Origin: Thermodesulfovibrio sp.
Lineage (GTDB): Bacteria; Nitrospirota; Thermodesulfovibrionia; Thermodesulfovibrionales; JdFR-85
NCBI GenBank assembly: GCA_027016675.1
Contig: JALUSH010000263.1
Coordinates: 1-18,713 of the forward strand
Direction of reading: 5' to 3'
DNA length: 18,713 nucleotides
In this document: positions 1 through 7,007 of the stretch, piece after piece
Layout: every line of letters starts with the position of its first letter
How positions within the stretch are numbered: position 1 is the first letter of the stretch
Made by a program: the position numbers and the translations under genes
Notes under the pieces: generated by a model
Seen by the model: the letters and a program-made list of their open reading frames with translations, nothing else
What the model was told of the DNA's origin: nothing
The model's database searches: none

Positions 1-1
1 C

Positions 2-598
2 GACTCAGAGGTTCAGGAATATATAGAGATAATAAAGGATGAGGCAGTTGAGATGTCAATGATGGCTGATAATTTCCTTCGCTTTGCGAGACTCCCTGCG
101 CCATCTCCAGTATTATGTAACATTGTGGATGTGCTTGATAAAGTTACAGAATTGTTAGAGCCCGACCTTGAGGAGTCAGGGGTGTTTGTTGAATATGAGC
201 GGAATATCCAGCTCCCTCTGGTAATGGTTGATCCTGCCCTGATGAAACAGGTTTTCATGAATCTCTTTATTAATGCCATTCAGGCCATGAAAGAAGGAGG
301 TAAAATAGAAGTATGGTTCAACATTTCAGACAGATGGCTGGAGATTCATGTGAAAGATAATGGACCTGGTATTGAAGAGGAGATTGCCTCCAGGGTGTTT
401 CAACCTTTTTTTACTACAAAGAGCGATGGAAGCGGGTTGGGACTTGCCACTGTTTACAAGATAATACTTGCCCATCACGGTGAAATTGAACTCTTAAAAT
501 CTGAAAAGGGTGCCTATTTCCTTATAAAACTGCCATTACAGAGTAATTCAGATTTAATAGTTGCACATGTGGAGAGAAAGGGTGAAAACTCATATTAG
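2..598 (+). CDS. Sensor histidine kinase, C-terminal part (5' end outside window)
   Basis: The reading frame is open from the window edge, so the N-terminal sensor region and the phospho-accepting histidine are missing. The first ~30 residues (DSEVQEYIEIIKDEAVEMS, then NFLRFARLP) look like the second helix of a HisKA dimerisation domain. The HATPase_c domain follows: N box MKQVFMNLFINAIQAM, G1 box DNGPGI, F box FQPFFTTK, G2 box GSGLGLATVYKIILAHHG. This arrangement is typical of NtrB-like kinases that partner sigma-54 response regulators, and such a regulator begins ~54 bp downstream on the same strand. The last ~20 residues run past the ATPase fold and carry no recognised motif. The signal it senses cannot be told from this fragment. 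It probably phosphorylates the downstream regulator. Confidence 0.93.
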   Translation, partial: DSEVQEYIEIIKDEAVEMSMMADNFLRFARLPAPSPVLCNIVDVLDKVTELLEPDLEESGVFVEYERNIQLPLVMVDPALMKQVFMNLFINAIQAMKEGGKIEVWFNISDRWLEIHVKDNGPGIEEEIASRVFQPFFTTKSDGSGLGLATVYKIILAHHGEIELLKSEKGAYFLIKLPLQSNSDLIVAHVERKGENSY

Positions 599-652
599 GT
601 CCTAAGGTCTGGACAGGGTCAAGAACAAAGCTTTGAGAGACAGGAGATGCCA

Positions 653-2002
653 ATGGAGAAGATACTAATAGTAGATGACGAGAGAAATATACTGAGGATG
701 CTGAACAGGTTTCTCACCAAGGAGGGCTTTCAGGTAGAGACAGCAAGGAACTTTGAGGAGGCTACATCCCGATTTACAGATGGGGGGTTCAGCCTTGTTT
801 TATCAGACATGCGACTTCCTGGAAGGTCTGGGCTTGAGGTCCTCAAGTGGATTAAACAGAAAAATCCTGAAATACCTGTTATCATTATTACAGCACATGG
901 AAGCATAGAGAATGCAGTAGAGGCAATGAAATCGGGAGCAGCCAATTATCTAACCAAACCTGTTGACCTTGAAGAGATGCTTGCCATTGTCAGGCATACT
1001 TTGCTTCACTGTCAGAGTCTGACAAAAGAGACACTCTCGATTCATAGAGAACAGCAATATGGAATAATCGGGAAAAGCAAGGCAATTCAGGATATCCTGG
1101 CTACCATAGAGGTTGTGAGCAATAGCCGTGCAAACATCCTGATATCAGGGGAGTCTGGAACAGGTAAAGAGCTTGTTGCAAGGGCAATCCATAAAGCCTC
1201 TTCAAGAAGGGATTTCCCTTTTATAGCAATAAACTGTGCAGCTATTCCAGCAGATTTGATCGAGAATGAGCTTTTCGGACACGAGGCAGGTGCCTATACA
1301 GGTGCTCTGGGTCAGGAGAAAGGAAAGGTTGAGGTAGCAGATAGAGGGACCCTTTTTCTTGACGAAATTGGAGAGATGTCCCTGAATATGCAGATAAAAC
1401 TGTTGCGATTCATACAGGAGAGGGAATTCTACAGGATCGGGGGTACAAGGCCTGTAAAGTCAGATTGTCGTATTATCGCAGCAACAAACAAGAATCTTGA
1501 AGAAGAGGTTGATGCCGGCAGATTCAGAGAAGACCTGTTTTATCGTCTTAATGTGATTCCCATCAAGATGCCGCCGCTGAAAGAACGCAAAGAGGATATT
1601 CCCTTGCTTGTTGAATACTTTCTCCGTAAGTATGCAGAAGAGAACCAGAAGTTTATCAGTACAGTGGAGCAGAGGGTGATGGATGCATTGATGAAATATT
1701 CCTGGCCAGGTAATATCAGGGAACTGGAAAACATTATCGAGCGGTCAGTGGTGTTAACAAAGTTTGAAACCATTGTCCTGGACGACCTTCCCAGAAAGAT
1801 TGCCTCGCTTGTGTTAGAGGATTCTGATTCTACAAAGAGGGAGATAAAAGACCTCTCAGGATTGACTCTTTCAGAAATAGAGAGGCTTGCTATCATCAAT
1901 GCCCTGGATGCTGAAGACTGGAATCAGACCCGTGCAGCAAGAAGGCTGGGCATCACGAGGAGACAGCTTCGTACAAAGATGGTTAAGTACAAACTGCTTT
2001 AA
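653..2002 (+). CDS. NtrC-family sigma-54-dependent response regulator
   Basis: A 449-aa protein with the full three-domain NtrC layout. The receiver (about 1-120) has acidic residues D8/D9, phospho-acceptor D52 in LVLSDMRLPG, T80 and K102. The AAA+ domain (about 140-375) has Walker A GESGTGKE (166-173), the sigma-54 contact loop GAYTGA (213-218, a common variant of GAFTGA), Walker B LFLDE (234-238) and an arginine-finger region. The C-terminal Fis-type helix-turn-helix is WNQTRAARRLGITRRQLRTK. I chose ATG 653 over ATG 647 because AGGAG at 642-646 is 6 nt from 653 but touches 647, and MEKILIVDDE is the usual start of a receiver. It should bind enhancer dyads and open sigma-54 promoters once phosphorylated by the upstream kinase. 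The next operon has such a promoter, so it is the prime candidate target. Confidence 0.96.
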   Translation: MEKILIVDDERNILRMLNRFLTKEGFQVETARNFEEATSRFTDGGFSLVLSDMRLPGRSGLEVLKWIKQKNPEIPVIIITAHGSIENAVEAMKSGAANYLTKPVDLEEMLAIVRHTLLHCQSLTKETLSIHREQQYGIIGKSKAIQDILATIEVVSNSRANILISGESGTGKELVARAIHKASSRRDFPFIAINCAAIPADLIENELFGHEAGAYTGALGQEKGKVEVADRGTLFLDEIGEMSLNMQIKLLRFIQEREFYRIGGTRPVKSDCRIIAATNKNLEEEVDAGRFREDLFYRLNVIPIKMPPLKERKEDIPLLVEYFLRKYAEENQKFISTVEQRVMDALMKYSWPGNIRELENIIERSVVLTKFETIVLDDLPRKIASLVLEDSDSTKREIKDLSGLTLSEIERLAIINALDAEDWNQTRAARRLGITRRQLRTKMVKYKLL

Positions 2003-2102
2003 AGCCTGAGCCCCTAAAATTTGTTTTTCTCTCATAAATCAATAGAAAGCCAGAATGTCTACTTTAGATACCATCTTCATGTGATTATTAAGTGTACAGT
2101 AA

Positions 2103-2141
2103 AGAACAGTTCTCCGATTTAGTTTTGTTCGTTTTTGAACA
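2103..2141 (+). promoter_or_regulatory. Two GAAC-containing dyads, candidate enhancer sites
   Basis: Two perfect inverted repeats lie between the regulator gene and the sulfur operon: AGAAC-A-GTTCT at 2103-2113 and TGTTC-GTTTTT-GAACA at 2126-2141. Their centres lie about 99 and 73 bp upstream of the start point predicted from the sigma-54 promoter at 2181. That is the usual distance for NtrC-type activator sites. Both share the half-site GAAC. Binding by the regulator at 653-2002 is inferred from proximity. Confidence 0.5.
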
Positions 2142-2180
2142 TCAACTACCTGAAAATGCCCGATTATTTGTGAATTTATC

Positions 2181-2196
2181 TGGCATAAAAAATGCT
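2181..2196 (+). promoter_or_regulatory. Predicted sigma-54 promoter of the sulfur operon
   Basis: TGGCATAAAAAATGCT matches the -24/-12 consensus TGGCAC-N5-TTGCW. The GG and GC pairs have exact spacing; the deviations are T for C in the -24 box and A for the first T of TTGC. Transcription would begin near 2207, giving a leader of ~47 nt before the ATG at 2254. The neighbouring NtrC-family activator and the upstream dyads support the call. Confidence 0.68.
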
Positions 2197-2253
2197 CATT
2201 ATGGTTAAGATTTGAGCTTCTAATAGATATAAAAATTTTAAGGAGGAAAGGGA

Positions 2254-3483
2254 ATGTCAGAGAAGGCACGGGAAGGTTTCATTATCGTACTGGTTATAGC
2301 AGGCTTTTTGTGGGTGATCTACCTTATCATGAAGATCAAGGGATACGGAGACCTTAATCTGGACACATTATCTGATGAAGAGCTCGAGGTAATCAAGAGC
2401 TCCATAAGGAGCACGGTTATTATTGGTGGCTTTATAATCGGAGGACTGATGGGAGCTGTTGTTCAGAGATCAAAGTTCTGTATAGCTGCTGCATGTCACA
2501 GCATTGTTACCACAGGTGATTTAACACAGTCAAGATCATATGCAATGGCCCTGTTTGTTGCTATACTTGGTACACAGATACTTTATAAGCTTGGCTACGT
2601 TGATATAAATTATAGTATCTATATATCATCACCCTTTACATGGTTGAGTTATATTGTGGGTGGTTTTATATTTGGAGTGGGAATTGTTTATGCTGGAGGT
2701 TGTGCAAGCAGGATTCTTGTGCGAACAGCAGAAGGTAATCTTGGAGGTCTGGTCAGTGTAATGGCCTTTATCTTTTCTTCTGGAGCAACACTGTGGGGTA
2801 TTACTGCCAAGTTGAGGGTGGACTATTTCAATAAGCTTACACTTGATTTTAAGAGCCAGTATATCCCGGATATAGTAGGTTCTGTTCCTGCATGGCTTAT
2901 TCTTGGCATAATTGAGGTTGCCCTCCTTGTCTTTATGCTCAGGGCTCCAAAGGGGTCAGAATGGTGGAGCTGGAAGTGGCCACTATCAGGTGTGGCTATT
3001 GGTCTTACAATTGTTTTTGCCTGGTGGCTTAATGGAGTGGCCTTTAAAACCATACCTGTGGTGGACTCCTTCTCATTTACCGGACCTGATGACCCTACTT
3101 TACTGCAGATGTGGAGGCCAAAGAGCCTTACCTTTGCACTTGCTGATGCTCAGACATTCAGATACATAATACTCTGGACTGGAGAGTCGATAAACTTTGC
3201 CATAGCCACGGTATTTGGTGTCATATTTGGTTCTTTTATCGCCTCTATTATAAGCAGAACCTTCAACTGGGTTGCACCACCACTGGAACAATTCAAGTAC
3301 AATCTTATCGGTGGACTCTTGATGGGTTTCGGAGCCGTACTTGCCCTGGGGTGCAATATCGGGCAGGGATTGAGTGGATTTTCAACACTGTCTGCAGGTA
3401 GTATCCTTACAATGAGTTTTATTCTCATTGGTGCGATTGCAGGGGCAAGGTTTTTGCAATGGAGACTGATGAGGAGTCTATAA
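2254..3483 (+). CDS. YeeE/YedE family sulfur-compound transporter
   Basis: A 409-aa polytopic membrane protein with about nine or ten hydrophobic segments, similar in length to E. coli YedE. It carries the duplicated YeeE/YedE signature: VVQRSKFCIAAACHS near residues 68-83, GGFIFGVGIVYAGGCASR near 134-152, and in the second half GGLLMGFGAVLALGCNIGQG near 357-376. The conserved cysteines in FC, GGC and GC are the kind that thiosulfate-transporting YeeE (TsuA) proteins use to pass substrate through the membrane. An excellent ribosome binding site, AAGGAGGAAAG, precedes ATG 2254. It is the first gene of an operon with a DUF302 lipoprotein, TusA and a DsrE-like protein, so its cargo is probably thiosulfate or another sulfane-sulfur compound handed to TusA. 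Substrate identity is inferred from family and neighbours. Confidence 0.92.
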   Translation: MSEKAREGFIIVLVIAGFLWVIYLIMKIKGYGDLNLDTLSDEELEVIKSSIRSTVIIGGFIIGGLMGAVVQRSKFCIAAACHSIVTTGDLTQSRSYAMALFVAILGTQILYKLGYVDINYSIYISSPFTWLSYIVGGFIFGVGIVYAGGCASRILVRTAEGNLGGLVSVMAFIFSSGATLWGITAKLRVDYFNKLTLDFKSQYIPDIVGSVPAWLILGIIEVALLVFMLRAPKGSEWWSWKWPLSGVAIGLTIVFAWWLNGVAFKTIPVVDSFSFTGPDDPTLLQMWRPKSLTFALADAQTFRYIILWTGESINFAIATVFGVIFGSFIASIISRTFNWVAPPLEQFKYNLIGGLLMGFGAVLALGCNIGQGLSGFSTLSAGSILTMSFILIGAIAGARFLQWRLMRSL

Positions 3484-4013
3484 TGAATGCCTCCAAAATA
3501 AAGATTGGAATGCTATTTTTATCCATTATGCTTCTATCTGTAGCTGGGTGTGCCAGCCTGGACACATCTGTTAAAGATGAGTATGCATTGTGCAGAGAAC
3601 CTGTGGTTATAAAGAGCGTAAATGGTACCTTTGATGAAGTATGGGAGGATCTGAAGATGGCCCTGAATGACAGAGGTCTTGTGGTATCCAGTGTTTCCCA
3701 TGTTGGTGAGATGCTTGACAGAACGGGTAAGGCACTTAACAGGACTAAACGGATATACGGGCAGGCAAAGGTTATGGAATTCTGTAGTGCTGTGATATCA
3801 AGAAATATGCTGGAACGCAACCCGCACTTTATCTCCTTCTGTCCCTACCAGATCATGGTCTATACACTTCCTGATAATGAAAACAGGGTGTACCTATCCT
3901 ACAGAAGACTTATCTGGAAAGACAGCAAGGATAGAGATGTCCTGGAGGCTGTGGAGAGGCTACTTGAGGGATTGATTAATGATGTTATAGAGGAGTATGG
4001 TGAATTCAAATAG
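3483..4013 (+). CDS. DUF302-domain lipoprotein
   Basis: A 176-aa predicted lipoprotein. I chose ATG 3483, not 3459: GAGGAG at 3471-3476 lies 6 nt before it, the start overlaps the previous stop (TAATG), and the protein then begins with a proper signal peptide, MNASKIKIGMLFLSIMLL, ending in lipobox SVAGC. The body resembles DUF302: 'SVNGTFDEVWEDLKMALNDRG' (about 44-64, first 20 residues diagnostic), a PYQIMVYTLPD strand, and a long C-terminal helix. DUF302 proteins often occur near sulfur-oxidation and haem-sulfur genes, but their biochemistry is not settled. The one-base overlap with the transporter implies translational coupling. It may be a periplasmic membrane-anchored partner of the transporter; this is inference from context. 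Confidence 0.8.
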   Translation: MNASKIKIGMLFLSIMLLSVAGCASLDTSVKDEYALCREPVVIKSVNGTFDEVWEDLKMALNDRGLVVSSVSHVGEMLDRTGKALNRTKRIYGQAKVMEFCSAVISRNMLERNPHFISFCPYQIMVYTLPDNENRVYLSYRRLIWKDSKDRDVLEAVERLLEGLINDVIEEYGEFK

Positions 4014-4057
4014 CTTCATTTTGAAGCAGAATATATTGAAACCAAGGAGGATGTATT

Positions 4058-4294
4058 ATGTCTGAAATCAAAGTGGACAGGACAGTGGATGCAAGAGGTA
4101 TGAATTGTCCAATGCCAGTTTTAAAGACCAAGAAGGCCCTTGATGAGTTATCATCAGGCGAGGTGCTTGAGGTGACAGCAACAGACCCGGGCTCAGCATC
4201 AGATATCCCTGCACTCCTGAAGAGGCTTGGTCATGAACTCATATCCAGTAAAGAGGACGGAGGTGTCTTTGTCTTTTATATCAGAAAGAACTGA
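4058..4294 (+). CDS. tusA: TusA-family sulfur carrier protein
   Basis: A 78-aa protein of the usual TusA/SirA size. The diagnostic sulfur-accepting motif CPxP is present (ARGMNCPMPVLKTKKAL, Cys17), as is the family's second half, TDPGSASDIPALLKRLGHEL. TusA proteins carry a persulfide on that cysteine and pass it to DsrE-type proteins or to sulfur-oxidising or -transferring enzymes in the cytoplasm. Ribosome binding site AAGGAGGATGT lies just before ATG 4058. It sits 44 bp after the DUF302 gene and 34 bp before a DsrE-like gene in the same operon. The YedE-TusA-DsrE combination points to uptake and relay of sulfane sulfur rather than tRNA thiolation alone. Confidence 0.95.
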   Translation: MSEIKVDRTVDARGMNCPMPVLKTKKALDELSSGEVLEVTATDPGSASDIPALLKRLGHELISSKEDGGVFVFYIRKN

Positions 4295-4328
4295 TAAACA
4301 GATTAATCATTGAGGAGGCAGATATAGT

Positions 4329-4631
4329 ATGAAACTCGGAATTCTTGTGAATACGGACAAACACCTTGAAGATATCGTGGGTATTGCCAGGGCTGCACTT
4401 CGTAAGGGACATGAGGTTATTATATTTACAATGGATTCAGGCACCAGATTACTGGAAAAACCCGAGCTTAGTGAACTCTGTAAGGAGCAAGGTGTTTCAA
4501 TGAGCTTTTGTGACCACAGTGCAAAACATGTGGGTGCAAATACAGAAGGATTAAGCAGTGATGTTATATGTGGAAGCCAGTACAATAATGCTGTTATGAT
4601 TCATGATGCAGACAGGTTGATAGTGCTGTAG
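4329..4631 (+). CDS. DsrE-like protein
   Basis: A 100-aa protein with the DsrE/DsrF-like fold pattern: N-terminal strand MKLGILVNTDKH, a helix, the strand VIIFTMDSG, CKEQGVSMSFCDHSA, and a C-terminal hydrophobic strand. Cys56 (ELCKEQGV), Cys65 (SFCDHS) and Cys85 (DVICGSQ) are candidate persulfide-carrying residues. DsrE-family proteins receive sulfur from TusA or donate to it, which fits the gene directly upstream. Ribosome binding site GAGGAGGCAG precedes ATG 4329. It is the last gene of the operon; the convergent radical SAM gene ends 10 bp away, with no obvious terminator between. The exact DsrE subfamily cannot be assigned by eye. Confidence 0.82.
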   Translation: MKLGILVNTDKHLEDIVGIARAALRKGHEVIIFTMDSGTRLLEKPELSELCKEQGVSMSFCDHSAKHVGANTEGLSSDVICGSQYNNAVMIHDADRLIVL

Positions 4632-4641
4632 GTTGGGTAGC

Positions 4642-5721
4642 TCAAAGCAGGAGATACTCTCTTAAAAGGGATGGATAAATGAGAGGATTGAAGAGGATGT
4701 TTATCATCATATAACACTCATGGGTACAGTAGCACTGCTTTTCTTTAATGGCATCTATTACCTTGCGGGCAGTGCTACTGCGAAGTATCTTTTTCAGATC
4801 GTAACCAGCATCCCTTACATTTCCCATGCAGTTTCTGAAGGATTCGCAGGGATAAACACGGCCATCCTCTGTAAGGACAAGGGTCAATCTGCCAGCATAA
4901 CAGGGGATTAAGGGCTTCTTTTCGATCAGGGTTTTATATATGAGGCGGCGCTGGATAATATCCTGGGCTGCCTTCAGACGTGCTCCCCTGAATTTATAGG
5001 TGTTTGACAGCTTTTTTCTGAGATTGGTTTCGAGTATTTTTATTGTCTTCCAATACCTTTCAACATCGATCTCCTTCAGTGTATAATCACTACCTTCGCC
5101 CCTTATTAGTGATACCGTGTGGGTTCTTATGCCTTTCAACGTATTTACAAATTCGATTAGCTCTTCCATGCAGTCCTGATTGGCTGCTGTGAAGACAGAA
5201 TTAATCCCCAGCTCAAAATTCGGATATCTCTCTAACAGTCCTTTCAATTTATTATATGTTTCCAGTGTTTTCTGGAATGACCCTTCTACACCCCTTATTT
5301 CATCGTGGACTGCCTCGGTACCATCAAGGGATAGTTTAACAACAATCGTACTCTTTGGACATTGAGCAAGGATCGTCCCTGTTCGTTCTGTTATTAACTC
5401 AGGTAGAAGTCCATTCGTTGGTAGAAGAATGATGGCAGGTCTGTTTTTTTTATAAAATATCTCTGTTATCTGAACAAGATCATCCCGCAGGAAGATCTCA
5501 CCACCTGAGAATGCAAGCCAGAGGATCTGCCCAAGTGAAGAGGATATCCGTGTTATCTCATCAAGTGATAGTTCTTCTTTATCTTCTTTGCTATCATTGC
5601 GTGACAGGTAAAAACAGAATTTGCATCTGGCATTACATCTGCTGGTCAGAAAGAATGTTAGCTGAATGGGTCTGTTTTTTAATGCTATTGATCCAATGTG
5701 ACGAAAGGGGGAGTAGTTCAT
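4642..5721 (-). CDS. Radical SAM protein with SPASM-like C-terminal cysteines
   Basis: A 359-aa protein. The radical SAM cluster motif CNARCKFC (CxxxCxxC) lies at about residues 29-36, followed by SAM-binding elements FSGGEIFL and LSLDG. The C-terminal third has cysteines in a SPASM-like pattern (IPCYAG, VYPCESFRNCMGN, KQCYCTHECY), suggesting auxiliary iron-sulfur cluster binding. Such proteins act in peptide modification, cofactor or surface-polymer maturation; the substrate here is unknown and no precursor peptide is seen nearby. Its start lies downstream of the glycosyltransferase at 5959-6963. Removing the element inserted between them would leave the two genes only 5 bp apart, so they were probably one operon working on the same product. 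The present ribosome binding site is modest (AAAGAAGTGA). Confidence 0.88.
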   Translation of the reverse strand: MNYSPFRHIGSIALKNRPIQLTFFLTSRCNARCKFCFYLSRNDSKEDKEELSLDEITRISSSLGQILWLAFSGGEIFLRDDLVQITEIFYKKNRPAIILLPTNGLLPELITERTGTILAQCPKSTIVVKLSLDGTEAVHDEIRGVEGSFQKTLETYNKLKGLLERYPNFELGINSVFTAANQDCMEELIEFVNTLKGIRTHTVSLIRGEGSDYTLKEIDVERYWKTIKILETNLRKKLSNTYKFRGARLKAAQDIIQRRLIYKTLIEKKPLIPCYAGRLTLVLTEDGRVYPCESFRNCMGNVRDAGYDLKKILRSSTARKVIDAIKEKQCYCTHECYMMINILFNPLIYPSLLREYLLL

Positions 5722-5744
5722 TTATATCACTTCTTTACTGTTTT

Positions 5745-5755
5745 TGAATTCTGGT
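5745..5755. repeat. Target-site duplication of element L, left copy
   Basis: TGAATTCTGGT is repeated exactly at 5983-5993 on the other side of element L. Rejoining the flanks at this repeat restores a sensible gene junction, which supports its being a true target duplication. Confidence 0.8.
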
Positions 5756-5982
5756 CAAACCTGTCCAAAATGTATAGAAACAAGACAGGGCACCTCATAA
5801 AAATAAGGCAATCCACGGGACCAAACCAGATTACAACCTGATTTTTTTGTATTGATTGTTTTTTTATGAAAACATTGCTCATAATCAATATAGAATGCCC
5901 TGTTTTTCAAAGGTCTGGGCCTTATTTTTCTTCGGCACCCTGCTGTTCCTCTTTTTTCTTATAGAATCTTTTTGGACAGTAA
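5756..5982 (-). mobile_element. MITE-like element, copy L, inside the glycosyltransferase 3' end
   Basis: A 227-bp non-coding element with imperfect terminal inverted repeats. Both outer ends read TGTCCAAAA inward, and AAAAATAAGGC occurs ~43-63 bp inside each end (5799-5809 and, inverted, 5919-5929). It is flanked by an exact 11-bp direct repeat, TGAATTCTGGT, at 5745-5755 and 5983-5993, the expected mark of a transposition event. A related element lies inverted at 7008-7376: 5916-5939 is identical, reverse-complemented, to 7046-7069, and 5788-5816 matches 7317-7344 with one indel. No transposase is encoded, so it would need one in trans. An 11-bp duplication is in the range seen for IS4-type elements; this assignment is tentative. 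Confidence 0.82.
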
Positions 5983-6963
5983 TGAATTCTGGTAATATTT
6001 AAGTATTCCAGCTATTGCACCTGCTCCTACTGTAAATGAGTAAAGCGTTGTATAGTATAACACTGAAAGTATAGCAAAAAGCATACCGCCAGCTTCATAA
6101 AATGCCCTGAAGAGCCTGCAGTTTATCAATAGATTCAGGAAATAAGTTCCTGTTGCAGTATAGAGCAGGAGTGGCCACCTTGTGGGTATCCACAGAAGAA
6201 CAAGAAGTATCAGGAGAAAAAGGGAGATTACATCCGCCTTCAGTTCTATAGAGGCTGTTCCAGAATCAGCCAGGATATCCCTGTTTTCAATGGAATAAGC
6301 TGTCCAGTAGGTTGATTTTCTATAGGCGTTATATAAAGAACCCCGCAAAGAGTAGTTGAATATATGCTGCACCTGTATCTCTGGATTGATGGCAAGCCTG
6401 TATCCCTGTCGTTTTGCACGGTGAGAAAACTCCACATCCTCCAGAATGGGTAAAAAGTCCTCCCTGAATCCTCCTGTGGTTATAAAGTCGTTTTTATAGA
6501 TAGCCATGGCATGGGTAGGGATATAATCAGGGGAAAGGGGATGCTTTGTTTCAGAGTAATTGATAAAGACCGACTGAAAATCGCTGAAGAATCTTCTATC
6601 ATAGGAGAGCCTTGTATAGGTTCCACCTACTATTATCCCCCTGCCCTGTTGGCGGATAAATTCATCCACTCTTTTCAGAGTATCAGGCAAAAGGAGACAA
6701 TCTGAGTCTGTGAAAAAAAGAATATCACCCTGTGCTTCATCAGCTCCCCTGTTACGTGCAGAGGATGCACCTGAATGGTTTTTAAGTTGAATAATCTTGC
6801 AGGGAAACTCGAGAATTATATCAAGTGAGTCATCGGTAGAACAGTCATCAACCACGATGACCTCATAATTATCATATTCAGAAGAGAAGATCGCCCTGAG
6901 ACACTCCCTTATAGTACTGGAACCATTGTAGTTTGGTACCACCACGGAGATAAAGCTGCTCAT
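5959..6963 (-). CDS. Family 2 glycosyltransferase with C-terminal membrane segments
   Basis: A 334-aa protein. The N-terminal GT-A domain shows SVVVPNYNGSSTIRECL, VIVVDDCSTDDS (nucleotide-sugar binding), the metal-binding DSD motif in FFTDSDCLLL (near residue 100) and LPILEDVEFSHRAKRQGYR. The last ~110 residues have two or three hydrophobic segments (LFLLILLVLLWIP; MLFAILSVLYYTTLYSF) that should anchor it in the cytoplasmic membrane. It probably transfers a sugar to a lipid-linked or surface glycan. The final residues (LLSKKIL and stop) are encoded by the end of element L, so the natural C-terminus has been replaced; the rebuilt ancestral end is NSKTVKK. No clear Shine-Dalgarno precedes the ATG, but a TATAAT six bases upstream suggests a leaderless transcript. 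Confidence 0.9.
   Translation of the reverse strand: MSSFISVVVPNYNGSSTIRECLRAIFSSEYDNYEVIVVDDCSTDDSLDIILEFPCKIIQLKNHSGASSARNRGADEAQGDILFFTDSDCLLLPDTLKRVDEFIRQQGRGIIVGGTYTRLSYDRRFFSDFQSVFINYSETKHPLSPDYIPTHAMAIYKNDFITTGGFREDFLPILEDVEFSHRAKRQGYRLAINPEIQVQHIFNYSLRGSLYNAYRKSTYWTAYSIENRDILADSGTASIELKADVISLFLLILLVLLWIPTRWPLLLYTATGTYFLNLLINCRLFRAFYEAGGMLFAILSVLYYTTLYSFTVGAGAIAGILKYYQNSLLSKKIL
5983..5993. repeat. Target-site duplication of element L, right copy
   Basis: Exact copy of 5745-5755. It lies inside the glycosyltransferase reading frame and encodes part of its YQNS segment. The frame then enters the element. Confidence 0.8.
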
Positions 6964-6969
6964 ATTGAG

Positions 6970-6975
6970 ATTATA
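6970..6975 (-). promoter_or_regulatory. Candidate -10 box for a leaderless glycosyltransferase transcript
   Basis: On the minus strand TATAAT is followed by CTCAAT and then the ATG at 6963. That would place the transcription start on the A of the start codon. There is no Shine-Dalgarno and no good -35 hexamer. The target duplication of element R (6997-7007) abuts the -35 region. Confidence 0.4.
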
Positions 6976-6996
6976 ACAGAATGGAATTAATTTAAG

Positions 6997-7007
6997 ACTT
7001 CAGATCA
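6997..7007. repeat. Target-site duplication of element R, left copy
   Basis: ACTTCAGATCA here and ATTTCAGATTA at 7377-7387 differ at two positions, both C/T. They flank element R at the same distances from its ends as the exact repeats flank element L. Confidence 0.6.

Noticed and set aside
3459..3482. Longer start for the DUF302 lipoprotein
   Set aside because: It would put charged residues before the signal peptide and ignore the GAGGAG placed 6 nt before ATG 3483.
4642..5721. Radical SAM/SPASM gene as part of a peptide natural-product (RiPP) cluster
   Set aside because: No precursor peptide ORF is visible next to it; the natural neighbour is a glycosyltransferase, and the 39-aa ORF at 9499 is 4 kb away in a separate unit.
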